Shown: positions 8,872 through 17,238 of the stretch, piece by piece | How positions within the stretch are numbered: the first letter of the stretch is position 1 | Layout: each line of letters opens with the position of its first letter | Notes under the pieces: generated by a model | What the model was told of the DNA's origin: nothing | Database searches by the model: none | What the model saw: only the letters and a program-made list of their open reading frames with translations | Assembly: GCA_025928655.1 (NCBI GenBank) | Contig: JAICJC010000027.1 | Location: 1-34,609, forward strand | Source of the DNA: Thermoleophilia bacterium | GTDB lineage: Bacteria; Actinomycetota; Thermoleophilia; Gaiellales; JAICJC01 | Direction: 5' to 3' | Length of the DNA stretch: 34,609 bases | Program-made: the position numbers and the translations under genes

Positions 8872-9810
8872 ATGTGGGGTCGTTCGGTTCGGGCCGCGTC
8901 GGCGGCCGTCGTCGCATTCGCGCTCGCGGGCATCGCCGCGCCGGCCGCGCTCGCGATGCCGGCCGCGCCGGCCTTGCGCCTCCCGGGCGCGCCCAACTGC
9001 CCGATCTTCCCGGCGACCAACGTGTGGAACACGCGCGTCGACTCGCTGCCGGTCAAGGCGAACTCGGGCACGATGATCGCCGCGATCGGGGCGGGCGCCG
9101 GCCTGCACCCGGACTTCGGCTCGTTCGCCCGCTACGGCATCCCGGTCAACGTCGTGACGCGCAACCAGGTCACGCACCGCGTGCGGTTCACCTACAAGGC
9201 CGAGTCGAACCACGTGCCCTACCCGATCCCCGCGCACCCGAAGATCGAGGCCGGCTCCGACCGTCACATGATCATCGTGAACCGGGGCACCTGCCGGCTG
9301 TCCGAGCTCTACGCCGCCAGGCACACCGCGACGGGCTGGCACGCCGGCTCGGGCGCCGTGTGGTCGCTGACCTCGAACCACCTGCGCCCGAACGGCTGGA
9401 CGAGCGCGGACGCCGCCGGCCTCCCCATCCTGCCGGGGCTCGTGCGCCACAGCGAGGTGAAGGCCGGCGTGATCGACCATGCGCTGCGCTTCACGGCCCC
9501 GCACACCTGCAGCGGGCACATCTATCCGGCCCGGCACCACGCCGGATCGGGCAGTTGCGCCAACTGGCCGCCGATGGGGCTGCGCGTGCGCCTGCGGGGC
9601 TCGTTCGTCCTGTCCGGCCTGCCGCGCAGCGTCCGCGTCATCGGATTGGCCCTCAAGCGCTACGGGATGATCCTGGCCGACAACGGCTCGCCCTGGTACA
9701 TCTCCGGCTTCTCCAACCCGCGCTTCAACGACGCCGCCCTGCATCTGCTGAACCGGATCCACGGCAGCGACCTCGAGGCCGTCGACACCTCGACGCTCCG
9801 CAACGGCTGA
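8872..9810 (+). CDS. Secreted conserved hypothetical protein
   Basis: This 312-residue protein has a clear Sec-type signal: Arg-containing start (MWGRSVRAAS), hydrophobic core VVAFALAGIAAPAALA, then a likely cleavage before MPAAPALRLPG. The mature part is rich in Pro, Gly, Trp and aromatic residues with motifs such as NCPIFPATNVWNTRVDSLPV, PDFGSFARYGIPVNVV, GWTSADAAGLPILPGLVRH, LKRYGMILADNGSPWYISG. I remember similar secreted proteins in actinobacteria but know no assigned function. ATG 8872 is preferred over 8863 because a -10-like GATTAT ends 7 nt upstream. It may be an extracellular carbohydrate- or wall-acting protein, but this is a guess. Confidence 0.75.
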   Translation: MWGRSVRAASAAVVAFALAGIAAPAALAMPAAPALRLPGAPNCPIFPATNVWNTRVDSLPVKANSGTMIAAIGAGAGLHPDFGSFARYGIPVNVVTRNQVTHRVRFTYKAESNHVPYPIPAHPKIEAGSDRHMIIVNRGTCRLSELYAARHTATGWHAGSGAVWSLTSNHLRPNGWTSADAAGLPILPGLVRHSEVKAGVIDHALRFTAPHTCSGHIYPARHHAGSGSCANWPPMGLRVRLRGSFVLSGLPRSVRVIGLALKRYGMILADNGSPWYISGFSNPRFNDAALHLLNRIHGSDLEAVDTSTLRNG

Positions 9811-9868
9811 CCGCCGGCCGCCGGCGCGGTTGATGCACCCGTCGCATGCAGGCACAATCCGAAGCGGG

Positions 9869-10633
9869 ATGGGAGAGCTGGGGGCGAAGCTGCGCGGCGA
9901 GCGCGAGCGCCGGGGCATCGGCATCGACGAGATCGAGGCCGAGACCCGCATCCGCGCCAAGTTCCTGCTCGCGCTCGAGGAGGAGCGCTTCGACGCGCTG
10001 CCCGGCCCCGCCTACGTGCGGGCCTTCGTGCGCGACTACGCCGAGCTGCTCGGGCTCGATCCGCAGGAGCTCGTCAACGAGCTGAACGCGCGCCCCGAGC
10101 TCGTCCCGGACGAGGTCGTCTTGGTGCCGCCGCGGCGGGTGGCGGAGGTGCCGCTGCTCGACCGCCGGGCGCGCATCGTCGTGTGGGTCGCCGCGGCCGT
10201 CGCCCTGGTGATCGTCGCGGCCGTCGCCGCCTTCGTGCTGGCCGCGCGCGGGTCGCCGTCGGCCGGCCCGCCCGCGCATCCGGCGGCCGGGACCGGGAGC
10301 GGCCCGGGAAGCGTGACGACGACCACGCCCACGACGAGCGGGACGGGTCCCGCGACGACCCCGCCGCCGGCCGGGCCGAGGCCGCTCGTGCTGGTGACAA
10401 GCGGCGGCAGCGTGTGGCTCTCGGTGCGGGCCGGATCGGCCTCCGGGAAGCTCCTGTTCAACAACACGCTCGCGGACGGCCGGCGGCTGCGCTTCGCCCG
10501 CAAGCGCCTGTGGGTGCGGGTCGGGGCGCCCTGGTATCTCCGGCTGCACGCCGCCGGCAAGGTGGTCCCGATGCCGCTCACGGCGCCCGGCAACATCGTC
10601 GTCACGGCGGCCGGCGCCCGCGTGAGCGCCTGA
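9869..10633 (+). CDS. RodZ-like helix-turn-helix membrane protein
   Basis: The 254-residue protein has the RodZ domain order. An Xre-like helix-turn-helix domain covers about residues 2-75, with ALPGPAYVRAFVRDYAELLG matching the family. One membrane segment lies near 103-127 (VVWVAAAVALVIVAAVAAF), followed by a Thr/Pro/Gly linker and a C-terminal beta-rich domain (about 175-254) like DUF4115. In rod-shaped bacteria RodZ links MreB to the wall machinery. Here a role in shape or in a membrane-anchored regulator is inferred. ATG 9869 gives a canonical N-terminus, MGELGAKLRGERERRG. Confidence 0.83.
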   Translation: MGELGAKLRGERERRGIGIDEIEAETRIRAKFLLALEEERFDALPGPAYVRAFVRDYAELLGLDPQELVNELNARPELVPDEVVLVPPRRVAEVPLLDRRARIVVWVAAAVALVIVAAVAAFVLAARGSPSAGPPAHPAAGTGSGPGSVTTTTPTTSGTGPATTPPPAGPRPLVLVTSGGSVWLSVRAGSASGKLLFNNTLADGRRLRFARKRLWVRVGAPWYLRLHAAGKVVPMPLTAPGNIVVTAAGARVSA

Positions 10634-10656
10634 CACACCGCTGTCTCGCGACCATC

Positions 10657-10662
10657 TAGGGT
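10657..10662 (+). promoter_or_regulatory. -10 element TAGGGT, leaderless start
   Basis: TAGGGT fits TANNNT and is 6 nt before GTG 10669 of the EamA transporter gene, which has no ribosome-binding site, so a leaderless mRNA is likely. Confidence 0.5.
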
Positions 10663-10668
10663 GCCGCC

Positions 10669-11601
10669 GTGCGACGCCCCGACCGGGCCGACGGCATGCT
10701 GGTGCTCGCCAACGTGCTGTGGAGCCTGAATTACGCCACCACGAAGTACGCGTTCGACCGCTGGAACCCGCTCGCCTTCTCCGGCTTGCGCTTCACGCTC
10801 GCGGGGCTCGGCATGGCGGCGATCGTCGGCATCCACGAGCGCGGCCTGGGCGTCGCGCGCCGGGACGTGCCGCGCGTCGTCCTGGCCGGCGCGACCGGCA
10901 TCTTCCTGAACCAGCTCACCTTCAATTACGCCCTCGACTACACGGCCGCGGCGAACGTCGCGCTGATCCTGGGGGCGGCGCCGGCGTTCACGGCCGCGAT
11001 GGCGGTCGGCCTCGGGCACGAGCGGGTGCGGCCCGTGCACTGGGTCGCGCTGGGCGTCTCGCTCTCCGGTGTCGCGCTCGTCGTCCAGGGCGGCGCGGGG
11101 GTGGAGGGCTTCAGCTTCAAGGGCGACATCCTCGCCATCGGCGCGGCCCTGACCTGGGCCGCCTACTCGGTGATGATGCGGCCGCTGTTCGGCCGCTACA
11201 GCGCGATGCGGCTCTCGACGCTCATGATCATCGTCGGGGCGGTGCTGATGGCGCCGATCTCGATCGTCCAGCTCAGCCAGCAGGACTTCGGCAGCCTCGG
11301 TGCGTTGCGCTGGGGCTCGCTCGCCTACTCGACGATCTTCCCGCTGATCGTCACCAACGTCCTCTACTTCACCGCCCTGCCGCGCGTCGGCGCCGCCCGG
11401 GCGACGCTCTTCATGTACCTGCAGCCGTTCCTGGGCGCGCTCTTCGCGGCGATCCTGCTCGGCGAGCAGATCGGGGCCGTCCAGATCGTGGGCGGCGCGA
11501 TCATCGTCGGGGGAGTGGCGCTGGGCCGGACGGCGCGCGCGCACCGCCGGCGGGAGCCGGGGCTCGAGCTCGATCTGGAGCCGCCGGGCGAGCCGTCCTA
11601 G
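10669..11601 (+). CDS. EamA/DMT family transporter
   Basis: This 310-residue membrane protein has ten predicted segments in two homologous EamA halves: VLANVLWSLNYATTKYAFDR starts the first, and GDILAIGAALTWAAYSVMMR starts the second. Late YLQPFLGALFAAILLGE is the usual EamA motif near TM9-10. These are drug/metabolite exporters, often of amino acids or metabolites; the substrate is unknown. GTG 10669 follows a -10 element with leaderless spacing. The gene ends just before the promoter of the next gene. Confidence 0.9.
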   Translation: MRRPDRADGMLVLANVLWSLNYATTKYAFDRWNPLAFSGLRFTLAGLGMAAIVGIHERGLGVARRDVPRVVLAGATGIFLNQLTFNYALDYTAAANVALILGAAPAFTAAMAVGLGHERVRPVHWVALGVSLSGVALVVQGGAGVEGFSFKGDILAIGAALTWAAYSVMMRPLFGRYSAMRLSTLMIIVGAVLMAPISIVQLSQQDFGSLGALRWGSLAYSTIFPLIVTNVLYFTALPRVGAARATLFMYLQPFLGALFAAILLGEQIGAVQIVGGAIIVGGVALGRTARAHRRREPGLELDLEPPGEPS

Positions 11602-11602
11602 G

Positions 11603-11608
11603 TATGCT
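11603..11608 (+). promoter_or_regulatory. -10 element TATGCT, leaderless start
   Basis: TATGCT lies 7 nt before GTG 11616. The in-frame ATG at 11604 falls within this element, so GTG 11616 is the more likely start. Confidence 0.5.
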
Positions 11609-11615
11609 CACGCCC

Positions 11616-12413
11616 GTGGCAGCCCCCGCGGTCACGACCCTCCCCGACCGCCGCCTGCTGGCGCAGCTCCATGCGGCCGAGCGCCAGCAGATGGACAACC
11701 TGTGCGGCTGCTTCTGGGCCAGCCTCGCGCTGCGGGCCGCCGGCGTCGAGGCCGACCAGGAGGCCGTCGCCCTCGAGGCGGGCGCGATCCTGCCGGGCGG
11801 GGACGCGCAGACGCATGTCGCCCCGGGCGCGACGCCGCGCAACCACTACCGGGTGGAGCTGCCGGCGGCCGCCGACCCGCAGACCGCCGGGACCGCGGCG
11901 CCGGGGCTGGCGGCGGCCATCGGCCGCATGTCGGGCGGGGCACTGGCCGCGATCGAGGTCAGCGGGCCGTGGTCGGGCGACACCGTCACCGCCGTGCTCG
12001 AGGTCGCCGGACCGGCGGCCGTCCTGATCGCGAACCTGCGCACCGGGGCCCTGTGGGGCTCGCGGCCCGAGCCGGCCGTGGTCCTCGACCACCTCGCGGG
12101 CGGCGATCCCGAGCCGCCGGCGGCCGACTGGGACGTCGGCCATTTCGTCGAGCTGGCGGCGCTCGTGCGGGGGCCGGCGGCGGCGCTCATCGTCGTCCGC
12201 GACACGTATCAGGAGCTCGGCCTCGCCGGCCACCACGTTCAGCCGCCCGACCGGGTTGCGGCGGCGCTGCGCCGGGACGACGGGCGCCAGGGCGGCGTCA
12301 TCGCCGTCTGCGCCGGCGACGCCGAGGCCGATCTGCGCGACCGGCTGCGTCGCGCCGGGCTCATATTGGGCGGCTGGGACAACGGCACGCCCGCGGCGAC
12401 GGCGCGGCGCTGA
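11616..12413 (+). CDS. Uncharacterised protein with papain/C39-like Cys-His-Asp pattern
   Basis: This 265-residue protein has no recognised family. Near the N-terminus, RQQMDNLCGCFWASLALRAA (residues 23-42) resembles the Gln...Cys active-site helix of papain-fold peptidases. A second block, DWDVGHFVELAALVRGPAAA (about 171-190), brings His176 followed by IVVRDTYQELG with Asp196, the order and spacing of C39-like Cys-His-Asp residues. No signal peptide or membrane segment is evident. It begins at GTG 11616 and lies 11 nt upstream of the oxidoreductase gene. It may be a cysteine peptidase, a transglutaminase-like enzyme or a catalytically dead relative; this is inference only. Confidence 0.7.
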   Translation: MAAPAVTTLPDRRLLAQLHAAERQQMDNLCGCFWASLALRAAGVEADQEAVALEAGAILPGGDAQTHVAPGATPRNHYRVELPAAADPQTAGTAAPGLAAAIGRMSGGALAAIEVSGPWSGDTVTAVLEVAGPAAVLIANLRTGALWGSRPEPAVVLDHLAGGDPEPPAADWDVGHFVELAALVRGPAAALIVVRDTYQELGLAGHHVQPPDRVAAALRRDDGRQGGVIAVCAGDAEADLRDRLRRAGLILGGWDNGTPAATARR

Positions 12414-12424
12414 GGGGTGCGGCG

Positions 12425-13390
12425 ATGCGCGCGGTCGTGATCGAGCGGAACGGCGGCCCCGAGGTGCTCGAGCCGCAGGACCGGCCCGAGCCGGAGGCCG
12501 GGCCCGGCGAGCTGCTCGTGGCCGTCGAGGCGGCGGGTGTCAACTTCCGCGACGTCTACGAGCGCCGGGGCGGCGGCTACGGCACCCCGGCGCCGCTCGT
12601 GGCCGGCGCGGAGGGGGCCGGGACGGTCGTCGCGATCGGGGCCGGCGTGACGGACTTCGAGCCGGGCGACCGGGTGGCGTGGACGAGCGCGGCCGGCAGC
12701 TACGCCGAGCGGGTGGTCGTGAAGGCCGACCGGGCCGTCCCGGTGCCCGAGGCGACGGCCTGCGAGCTCGCGGCGGCGGTGCTCCTGCAGGGCATGGCCG
12801 CCCACTACCTGGCCACGTCGACCTATCCGATCCGGCGTGGCGACGCCGTGCTCGTCCATGCGGCGGCCGGCGGCGTCGGGCTGCTGCTGACCCAGATCGC
12901 GAAGCTGCGCGGCGCCCGCGTGATCGCGACCGCGTCGACCGAGGAGAAGCGCGCCCTCGCCCGCGAGCACGGCGCCGACGAGGCGATCCCGTACGCCGGG
13001 TTCGCCGAGGCGGCGCGCGACCTGACCGGTGGCGCCGGCGTCCACGCCGTCTACGACGGGGTGGGCCGCGACACCTTCGACGCGGGCCTCGACGCCCTGC
13101 GGCCGCGCGGGACGATGGCGCTCTACGGCTACGCCAGCGGGCAGCCCGAGCCGCTCGTGCTCGACCGGCTCGGCGGCGGGCGGTCGCTGTTCGTCACCCG
13201 GCCGACGCTGCCCGCCTACACCGCGACCCGCGACGACCTGCTCGCCCGCGCCGAGCAGGTGCTGGAGTGGGTCGGAAGCGGCAGGCTGCGCGTCCTGATC
13301 GGCGGCCGCTACCCGCTCGAGGACGCGCGCCGCGCGCACGAGGACCTCGAGTCGCGCCGCACGCGCGGCAAGCTCCTGCTCGTCCCCTGA
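12425..13390 (+). CDS. qor: NADPH:quinone oxidoreductase (MDR superfamily)
   Basis: This 321-residue cytosolic enzyme belongs to the zinc-independent medium-chain dehydrogenase/reductases, typically reducing quinones with NADPH. The N-terminal GroES-like domain includes VEAAGVNFRDVYERRGG and AGAEGAGTVVAIGAGV. The Rossmann part has the nucleotide loop AAAGGVGLLLTQIAKLRGAR and YDGVGRDTFDAGLDAL. It ends in GRYPLEDARRAHEDLESRRT and GKLLL, the standard C-terminus. Catalytic zinc cysteines are absent, as expected for Qor. ATG 12425 is preceded by GAGGGG. The symbol is by family likeness. Confidence 0.88.
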   Translation: MRAVVIERNGGPEVLEPQDRPEPEAGPGELLVAVEAAGVNFRDVYERRGGGYGTPAPLVAGAEGAGTVVAIGAGVTDFEPGDRVAWTSAAGSYAERVVVKADRAVPVPEATACELAAAVLLQGMAAHYLATSTYPIRRGDAVLVHAAAGGVGLLLTQIAKLRGARVIATASTEEKRALAREHGADEAIPYAGFAEAARDLTGGAGVHAVYDGVGRDTFDAGLDALRPRGTMALYGYASGQPEPLVLDRLGGGRSLFVTRPTLPAYTATRDDLLARAEQVLEWVGSGRLRVLIGGRYPLEDARRAHEDLESRRTRGKLLLVP

Positions 13391-13398
13391 GGCGTCCG

Positions 13399-14424
13399 TC
13401 AGCCCGGAAGCGAGCCGAGCTTGACGGTGACCGTGCTGCTCGAACCGTCCTGGTGGCGCAGGACGACCGCGACCGACTTGCCCACGTCCAGGTTCGCCAG
13501 GATGTCCTCGAGCGCGGTCGCCGACGGCGTCGAATGGCCGTCCAGGCGCACGATCACGTCGCCCGCGCGGATGCCGGCCTGCCCGGCCGGGCCGCCGGGC
13601 TTCACCGACACGACCAGCACGCCGTTCGCGCCGGTGAGCGAGCCGATCTGGACCCCGAGGTAGGCGCGATGGGAGTTCACGACCTTGCCGTGGGCGACGA
13701 TCTGCCCGGCCAGGCTGGTCGCGGTGTTGCTCGCGATGCCGAACCCGATCCCCGGCGCCGAGCCGCCGAGCTGCTCGTCGCGTGCGGCCAGCGTCGGGAT
13801 CCCGACGACCCGCCCCTCGATGTCGACGAGCGCCCCGCCGCTGTTCCCCGGGTTGATGGCCGCGCTCGTCTGGATCACGTTGGGGAGGGTGAAGCCGTTC
13901 GGCTCGCTGACGGTGCGCCCGACCGCGCTCACGATCCCGTCCGTGACGCTGCTCTGGAGCCCGAGCGGGCTGCCCATGGCGAGCACGATCTCGCCCGGCC
14001 GAAGCTGCGACGAATCGGCGAACGTGGCGGCGCGAAGGCGGGCGCCGGAGACGTGCACGACCGCGATGTCGTTGGGCGGGAACGATCCCACCAGACTGGC
14101 CGGGTACTGCCTCCCGGCGGACGTCACGACGGTGAACGACTTGCCGGCCCCGACGACGTGCGCGTTCGTCACGATGTCGCCCTTCGCGTCGAGCACGATG
14201 CCGGAGCCGAGGCCGCTCGACGAGCGGATCTCGACCACCGAGGGCGCGGCCCGGCGGATGGCCCGCTCGAACGAGCCCTGCAGCGACCCGGGCGAGACGG
14301 CGCCGGCGGTCGTGATGGTGGTGACCGTCGCGCCGCCCGACGAGCCGCCCGATCCGGAGCCCGCGCAGCCGGAGACGGCGACCGCAATGCAGGCCAGGAG
14401 CCCGGCTGCCGAGATGACCCTCAC
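13399..14424 (-). CDS. HtrA/DegP-like serine protease, lipoprotein with PDZ domain
   Basis: This 341-residue extracytoplasmic protease degrades or processes envelope proteins. The N-terminus is a lipoprotein signal ending in VSGC, with Cys20 the lipidation site, then a Gly/Ser/Thr linker. The trypsin-like domain has the triad His89 (TNAHVV), Asp119 (NDIAVV) and Ser195 (NPGNSGGAL). A PDZ domain occupies about residues 245-335, with the GQAGIRAGDVIVRLDGH motif. The start is GTG 14424; no good ribosome-binding site was seen. It follows the M20 peptidase gene by 57 bp on the same strand and may be co-transcribed. Confidence 0.93.
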   Translation of the reverse strand: MRVISAAGLLACIAVAVSGCAGSGSGGSSGGATVTTITTAGAVSPGSLQGSFERAIRRAAPSVVEIRSSSGLGSGIVLDAKGDIVTNAHVVGAGKSFTVVTSAGRQYPASLVGSFPPNDIAVVHVSGARLRAATFADSSQLRPGEIVLAMGSPLGLQSSVTDGIVSAVGRTVSEPNGFTLPNVIQTSAAINPGNSGGALVDIEGRVVGIPTLAARDEQLGGSAPGIGFGIASNTATSLAGQIVAHGKVVNSHRAYLGVQIGSLTGANGVLVVSVKPGGPAGQAGIRAGDVIVRLDGHSTPSATALEDILANLDVGKSVAVVLRHQDGSSSTVTVKLGSLPG

Positions 14425-14481
14425 CGGAGGCGCCTGCCCGAAACCGTGGACGGGCGAAACCTGGATCGGCGCCAGCCGGTC

Positions 14482-15747
14482 CTAGCGGGCCAGCGCGCGC
14501 ATCACCCACACCGCCAGCACGCGCGCGCACTGGGCCACGTCCTCGAGCGGCACTCGCTCGTCGACCGAGTGGGCGTATTCGGGGTCGCCCGGCCCGTAGA
14601 GGATGGTCGGCGTCGCGCCGTGGTCGATCAGGAGGCGCGCGTCGGAGCCGTAGGGGACGCCGACGAACGGCGGCAGCCGGCCGCGCACGTCGCGGGCGGC
14701 CTCGCCCAGCGACCACGGCAGCGGATGGTCGGAGGGCACGGCGGCCGCCGCGAAGCGCCCGCCGGTGATCTGCACCTCCACCGGGTGCTCGCGCAGCCAT
14801 TCGTCCCCGGCGCAGGCCTCGGCGACGACCGACCGCAGCTCCTCCTCGGCCTCGGTCGTGGTCTGGCCGACCCGGACGCCGTAGCGGCCCTCGGCCACCA
14901 GGCGCTCCGGCACCGTCGACGACCAGTCGCCGGCGCTGACGCGGCCGATCGACGTCGGGTAGGGCAGGCCCAGGTCGCGCATGGACTGCATGCGCTCGGC
15001 CGCGTTGCGCTCCTCCTCGTTGCGGGCCAGCGCCTCCATCACCGGCACGAGCTTCTCGAGCGCCGAGACGCCCCGGCGCCGGAACGCGGCGTGGGCCGGC
15101 CGCCCGGTGACGGTGAGCGTGAAGGTGATCGCGCCGCCCTGGGCCGTCACGATCTCCAGCCGGGTCGGCTCGGTGATGACGGCCCAGTCACCGGTGCAGC
15201 CCGCCCGGATCGCGGCCAGCATGCCCGCGCCCCCGTCCTCCTCGCCCGGGACGGTGACGAGCATCGCCTCGCCGCCCAGCTCCACCTCGGCCTCGGCGAT
15301 CGCCCGCAGCGCGGCCAGGCCGGCGACCACGCCCGCCTTCATGTCGCACGCGCCGCGGCCGAACAGCACCCCGTCGTCGATGCGCGGCTGGAACGGGGGC
15401 GACGTCCACGCCAGCTCGTCACCGCCGCTGACGACGTCGATGTGGCCGGCGATCAGGACGCGCCGTCCAGCCGCGTCGCCTGTCAGCCTGCCGCTCACGA
15501 CCGGGTGCACCTCACGTGGCACCTCGACCCCGGGGAAGTCCGGGTCGGCCGCCAGGTCCATCGCCGGAGTGTCGACGCGCTCCACATCGAGCCCGGCGGT
15601 GGTCATGCGCAGCGCGACCTCGGTCTGCACGGCCCCCTCGACGCCCGTCAGGCTCGGGATCGCGACGAGCGCGGCCAGGTCGTCGGCGACGCGGTCGCGG
15701 TCGACGTTGGCGACGACGGCGAGCTCGGCCGGGGACAGGTTCTTCAT
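14482..15747 (-). CDS. M20 family metallopeptidase/deacylase (ArgE/DapE-like)
   Basis: This 421-residue cytosolic enzyme belongs to the di-zinc M20 family, hydrolysing N-acyl amino acids or dipeptides. Metal ligands and catalytic residues are visible: AGHIDVVSGG with His102 and Asp104, RGACDMKAG with the bridging Asp, VPGEEDGGAG with the catalytic Glu pair, ITEPTRLE, and YAHSVDERVPLED with the final His. An insert dimerisation domain lies between. ATG 15747 overlaps the stop of the upstream gene by ATGA, tightly coupling it to the DDAH-like hydrolase and suggesting linked arginine-derivative metabolism. The precise substrate is unknown. Confidence 0.9.
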   Translation of the reverse strand: MKNLSPAELAVVANVDRDRVADDLAALVAIPSLTGVEGAVQTEVALRMTTAGLDVERVDTPAMDLAADPDFPGVEVPREVHPVVSGRLTGDAAGRRVLIAGHIDVVSGGDELAWTSPPFQPRIDDGVLFGRGACDMKAGVVAGLAALRAIAEAEVELGGEAMLVTVPGEEDGGAGMLAAIRAGCTGDWAVITEPTRLEIVTAQGGAITFTLTVTGRPAHAAFRRRGVSALEKLVPVMEALARNEEERNAAERMQSMRDLGLPYPTSIGRVSAGDWSSTVPERLVAEGRYGVRVGQTTTEAEEELRSVVAEACAGDEWLREHPVEVQITGGRFAAAAVPSDHPLPWSLGEAARDVRGRLPPFVGVPYGSDARLLIDHGATPTILYGPGDPEYAHSVDERVPLEDVAQCARVLAVWVMRALAR

Positions 15748-16622
15748 CCGCGCAGGAGCGGGCGGCTGATGCAGGTCGGGCCGCCGGAGCCGTTGATGCA
15801 GACCTCGCTGCCGGGAAACGTGTGCACCTCGCAGCCGCGGTCGAGCAGCGCCCGCTGCGTGACCGGGTTCCCCTCGACCATGACGACGACTCCCGACCGC
15901 ACGGCCAGGATGTTGCACCCCTGGGAGGCGAGCTCCTCCTCGGGCACCGGCACCATGCCGACGCCGTGCTCTCCGAGCAGCTCGTAGAGGCCGGCCGGGA
16001 GCTGGGGCAGGAACACCGCCGCGAGATCGTCGGCGACGGGCGAGATCACCGAGAGCAGGTGCAGGCACTCCTCCGGCCCGTTCGCGTAGGGGACGTCGAA
16101 GACGTGCACCTCGCCCCCGACGAGCTCCGTCAGCCGGCGCGCCCCGGCGGCGTTGGTGCGCAGGGAGCGGCCGATGCAGAAGACGTCGGGCCGCAGCCAG
16201 AAGGCGTCGCCGCCGTCGGCGGTCTCGGGCGCCTCGAGCCGGCCGACGATCGGCATGTCGTGCTCCTGGGCCCAGTCGGCAAGGGCCGACCCCTCGCGCT
16301 CGCGGTTGGGCTTGCCCGAGCGCAGCGCGATCATCCCGCGGTCGGTGACGAGCGCGGGGTCGTAGGTGTAGACGAGGTCGGGGCTCTCGGTCTCGGTCGT
16401 GAGCTCGTGGACAGCGACCCCGAGGCCGGTCAGGACCTCGCAGAAGGCGTCGTGCTGGCGCTGGGCCTGGGCCAGGTCGACCGGGTGCAGGTATCCGTGC
16501 GCCGGGTTCTCGTGGGCGCGTCCGAACGCGGCCCCGGGGCGCTTCACGAGCACCTCCCGCAGCGGCGCGGTCATGCTCTGGGCGCCGAAGCGGCGCGTGC
16601 TGGGTGCGGCGGTGTCTGCCAT
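15744..16622 (-). CDS. Amidinotransferase-superfamily hydrolase (DDAH/arginine deiminase-like)
   Basis: This 292-residue protein belongs to the guanidino-modifying superfamily, whose members hydrolyse dimethylarginine or arginine to citrulline. N-terminal LREVLVKRPGAAF, the central DGGDAFWLRPDVFCIGRSLR and ECLHLLSVISP, and C-terminal GGPTCISRPL with the likely catalytic Cys284 are family features. Length and layout are closer to DDAH than to long arginine deiminase. ATG 16622 has a -10 element 7 nt upstream on this strand. Co-translation with an M20 deacylase suggests breakdown of arginine-derived compounds. Substrate not proven. Confidence 0.85.
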   Translation of the reverse strand: MADTAAPSTRRFGAQSMTAPLREVLVKRPGAAFGRAHENPAHGYLHPVDLAQAQRQHDAFCEVLTGLGVAVHELTTETESPDLVYTYDPALVTDRGMIALRSGKPNREREGSALADWAQEHDMPIVGRLEAPETADGGDAFWLRPDVFCIGRSLRTNAAGARRLTELVGGEVHVFDVPYANGPEECLHLLSVISPVADDLAAVFLPQLPAGLYELLGEHGVGMVPVPEEELASQGCNILAVRSGVVVMVEGNPVTQRALLDRGCEVHTFPGSEVCINGSGGPTCISRPLLRG

Positions 16623-16629
16623 GCTCGAG

Positions 16630-16635
16630 AGACTA
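16630..16635 (-). promoter_or_regulatory. -10 element TAGTCT, leaderless start
   Basis: On the minus strand TAGTCT lies 7 nt before ATG 16622 of the DDAH-like gene. It begins the minus-strand operon running to 14482 and perhaps 13399. Confidence 0.5.
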
Positions 16636-16701
16636 GAGCACTTCGCTGAAATCTCCGCGGGCCTGCGGACATGAAGGGAGGTGAACCCGAGCAACCGGAG
16701 G

Positions 16702-17238
16702 ATGGCCCTGCATTCGATTGATACACGAGAGGCGCGCTTCACGCGCGTCTACGAGGAACATCTCGAGACCATCCGCCGCTACGTGTGGCGGCGCGACCCC
16801 GAGCTGGTCGACGACGTCGTCGCCGAGACGTTTCTGGTCGCATGGCGGCGGGTCGACGACATCCCCGAGAACGCAGCGGCGTGGCTCATCGGCGTGGCCC
16901 GCAACGTGCGCCGCAACACCCGCCGCAGTGCCCGCCGCCAGGAGGCGGTGAGCGCGCGCCTCGCCGACGCCGTCCCGCCGCTGGACCGCGGGGGTGCCCC
17001 GCACGAGGCGGCCGCGCTCGGCGAGGCCCTGCGGGGCCTGTCCCCGCGCGACCGGGAGGTGCTGCTGCTGGCGGTCTGGGACGGGCTCGATCGCGCGTCC
17101 ATCGCGGCCGCGCTCGGCTGCTCCAGAGCCAACGTCAGCGTGCGCCTGCACCGCGCCCGGCGCCGGCTCGAAGGCTCCCTCGCTGCCCCTCACCACGATC
17201 TGGGCGCGCGCATCGCGCTCGCTCCCAGGAGGCGATGA
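16702..17238 (+). CDS. ECF-type sigma-70 family RNA polymerase sigma factor
   Basis: This about 178-residue protein has the two-domain ECF layout. Region 2 is FTRVYEEHLETIRRYVWRRD and ELVDDVVAETFLVAWRRVDD, with the -10 recognition helix AAAWLIGVARNVRRNTRRSAR. Region 4 is GLSPRDREVLLLAVWDGLD followed by IAAALGCSRANVSVRLHRAR, the -35 reading helix-turn-helix. The start is uncertain: GTG 16681 and ATG 16702 are both possible, and an SD-like AAGGGAGGTGA straddles 16681. It is translationally coupled to a membrane protein gene that may be its anti-sigma partner. The target promoters are unknown. Confidence 0.9.
   Translation: MALHSIDTREARFTRVYEEHLETIRRYVWRRDPELVDDVVAETFLVAWRRVDDIPENAAAWLIGVARNVRRNTRRSARRQEAVSARLADAVPPLDRGGAPHEAAALGEALRGLSPRDREVLLLAVWDGLDRASIAAALGCSRANVSVRLHRARRRLEGSLAAPHHDLGARIALAPRRR

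Noticed and set aside
12239-14800. Very long open frames on the opposite strand of real genes, up to over 800 residues
   Set aside because: They are rich in Arg, Gly, Pro and Ala with no domain and lie antisense to clear genes. High GC removes stop codons in other frames.
12256-15987. A plus-strand open frame of more than 1200 residues
   Set aside because: It crosses the qor, HtrA, M20 and DDAH genes in another frame, and its composition is GC-driven with no recognisable motif.
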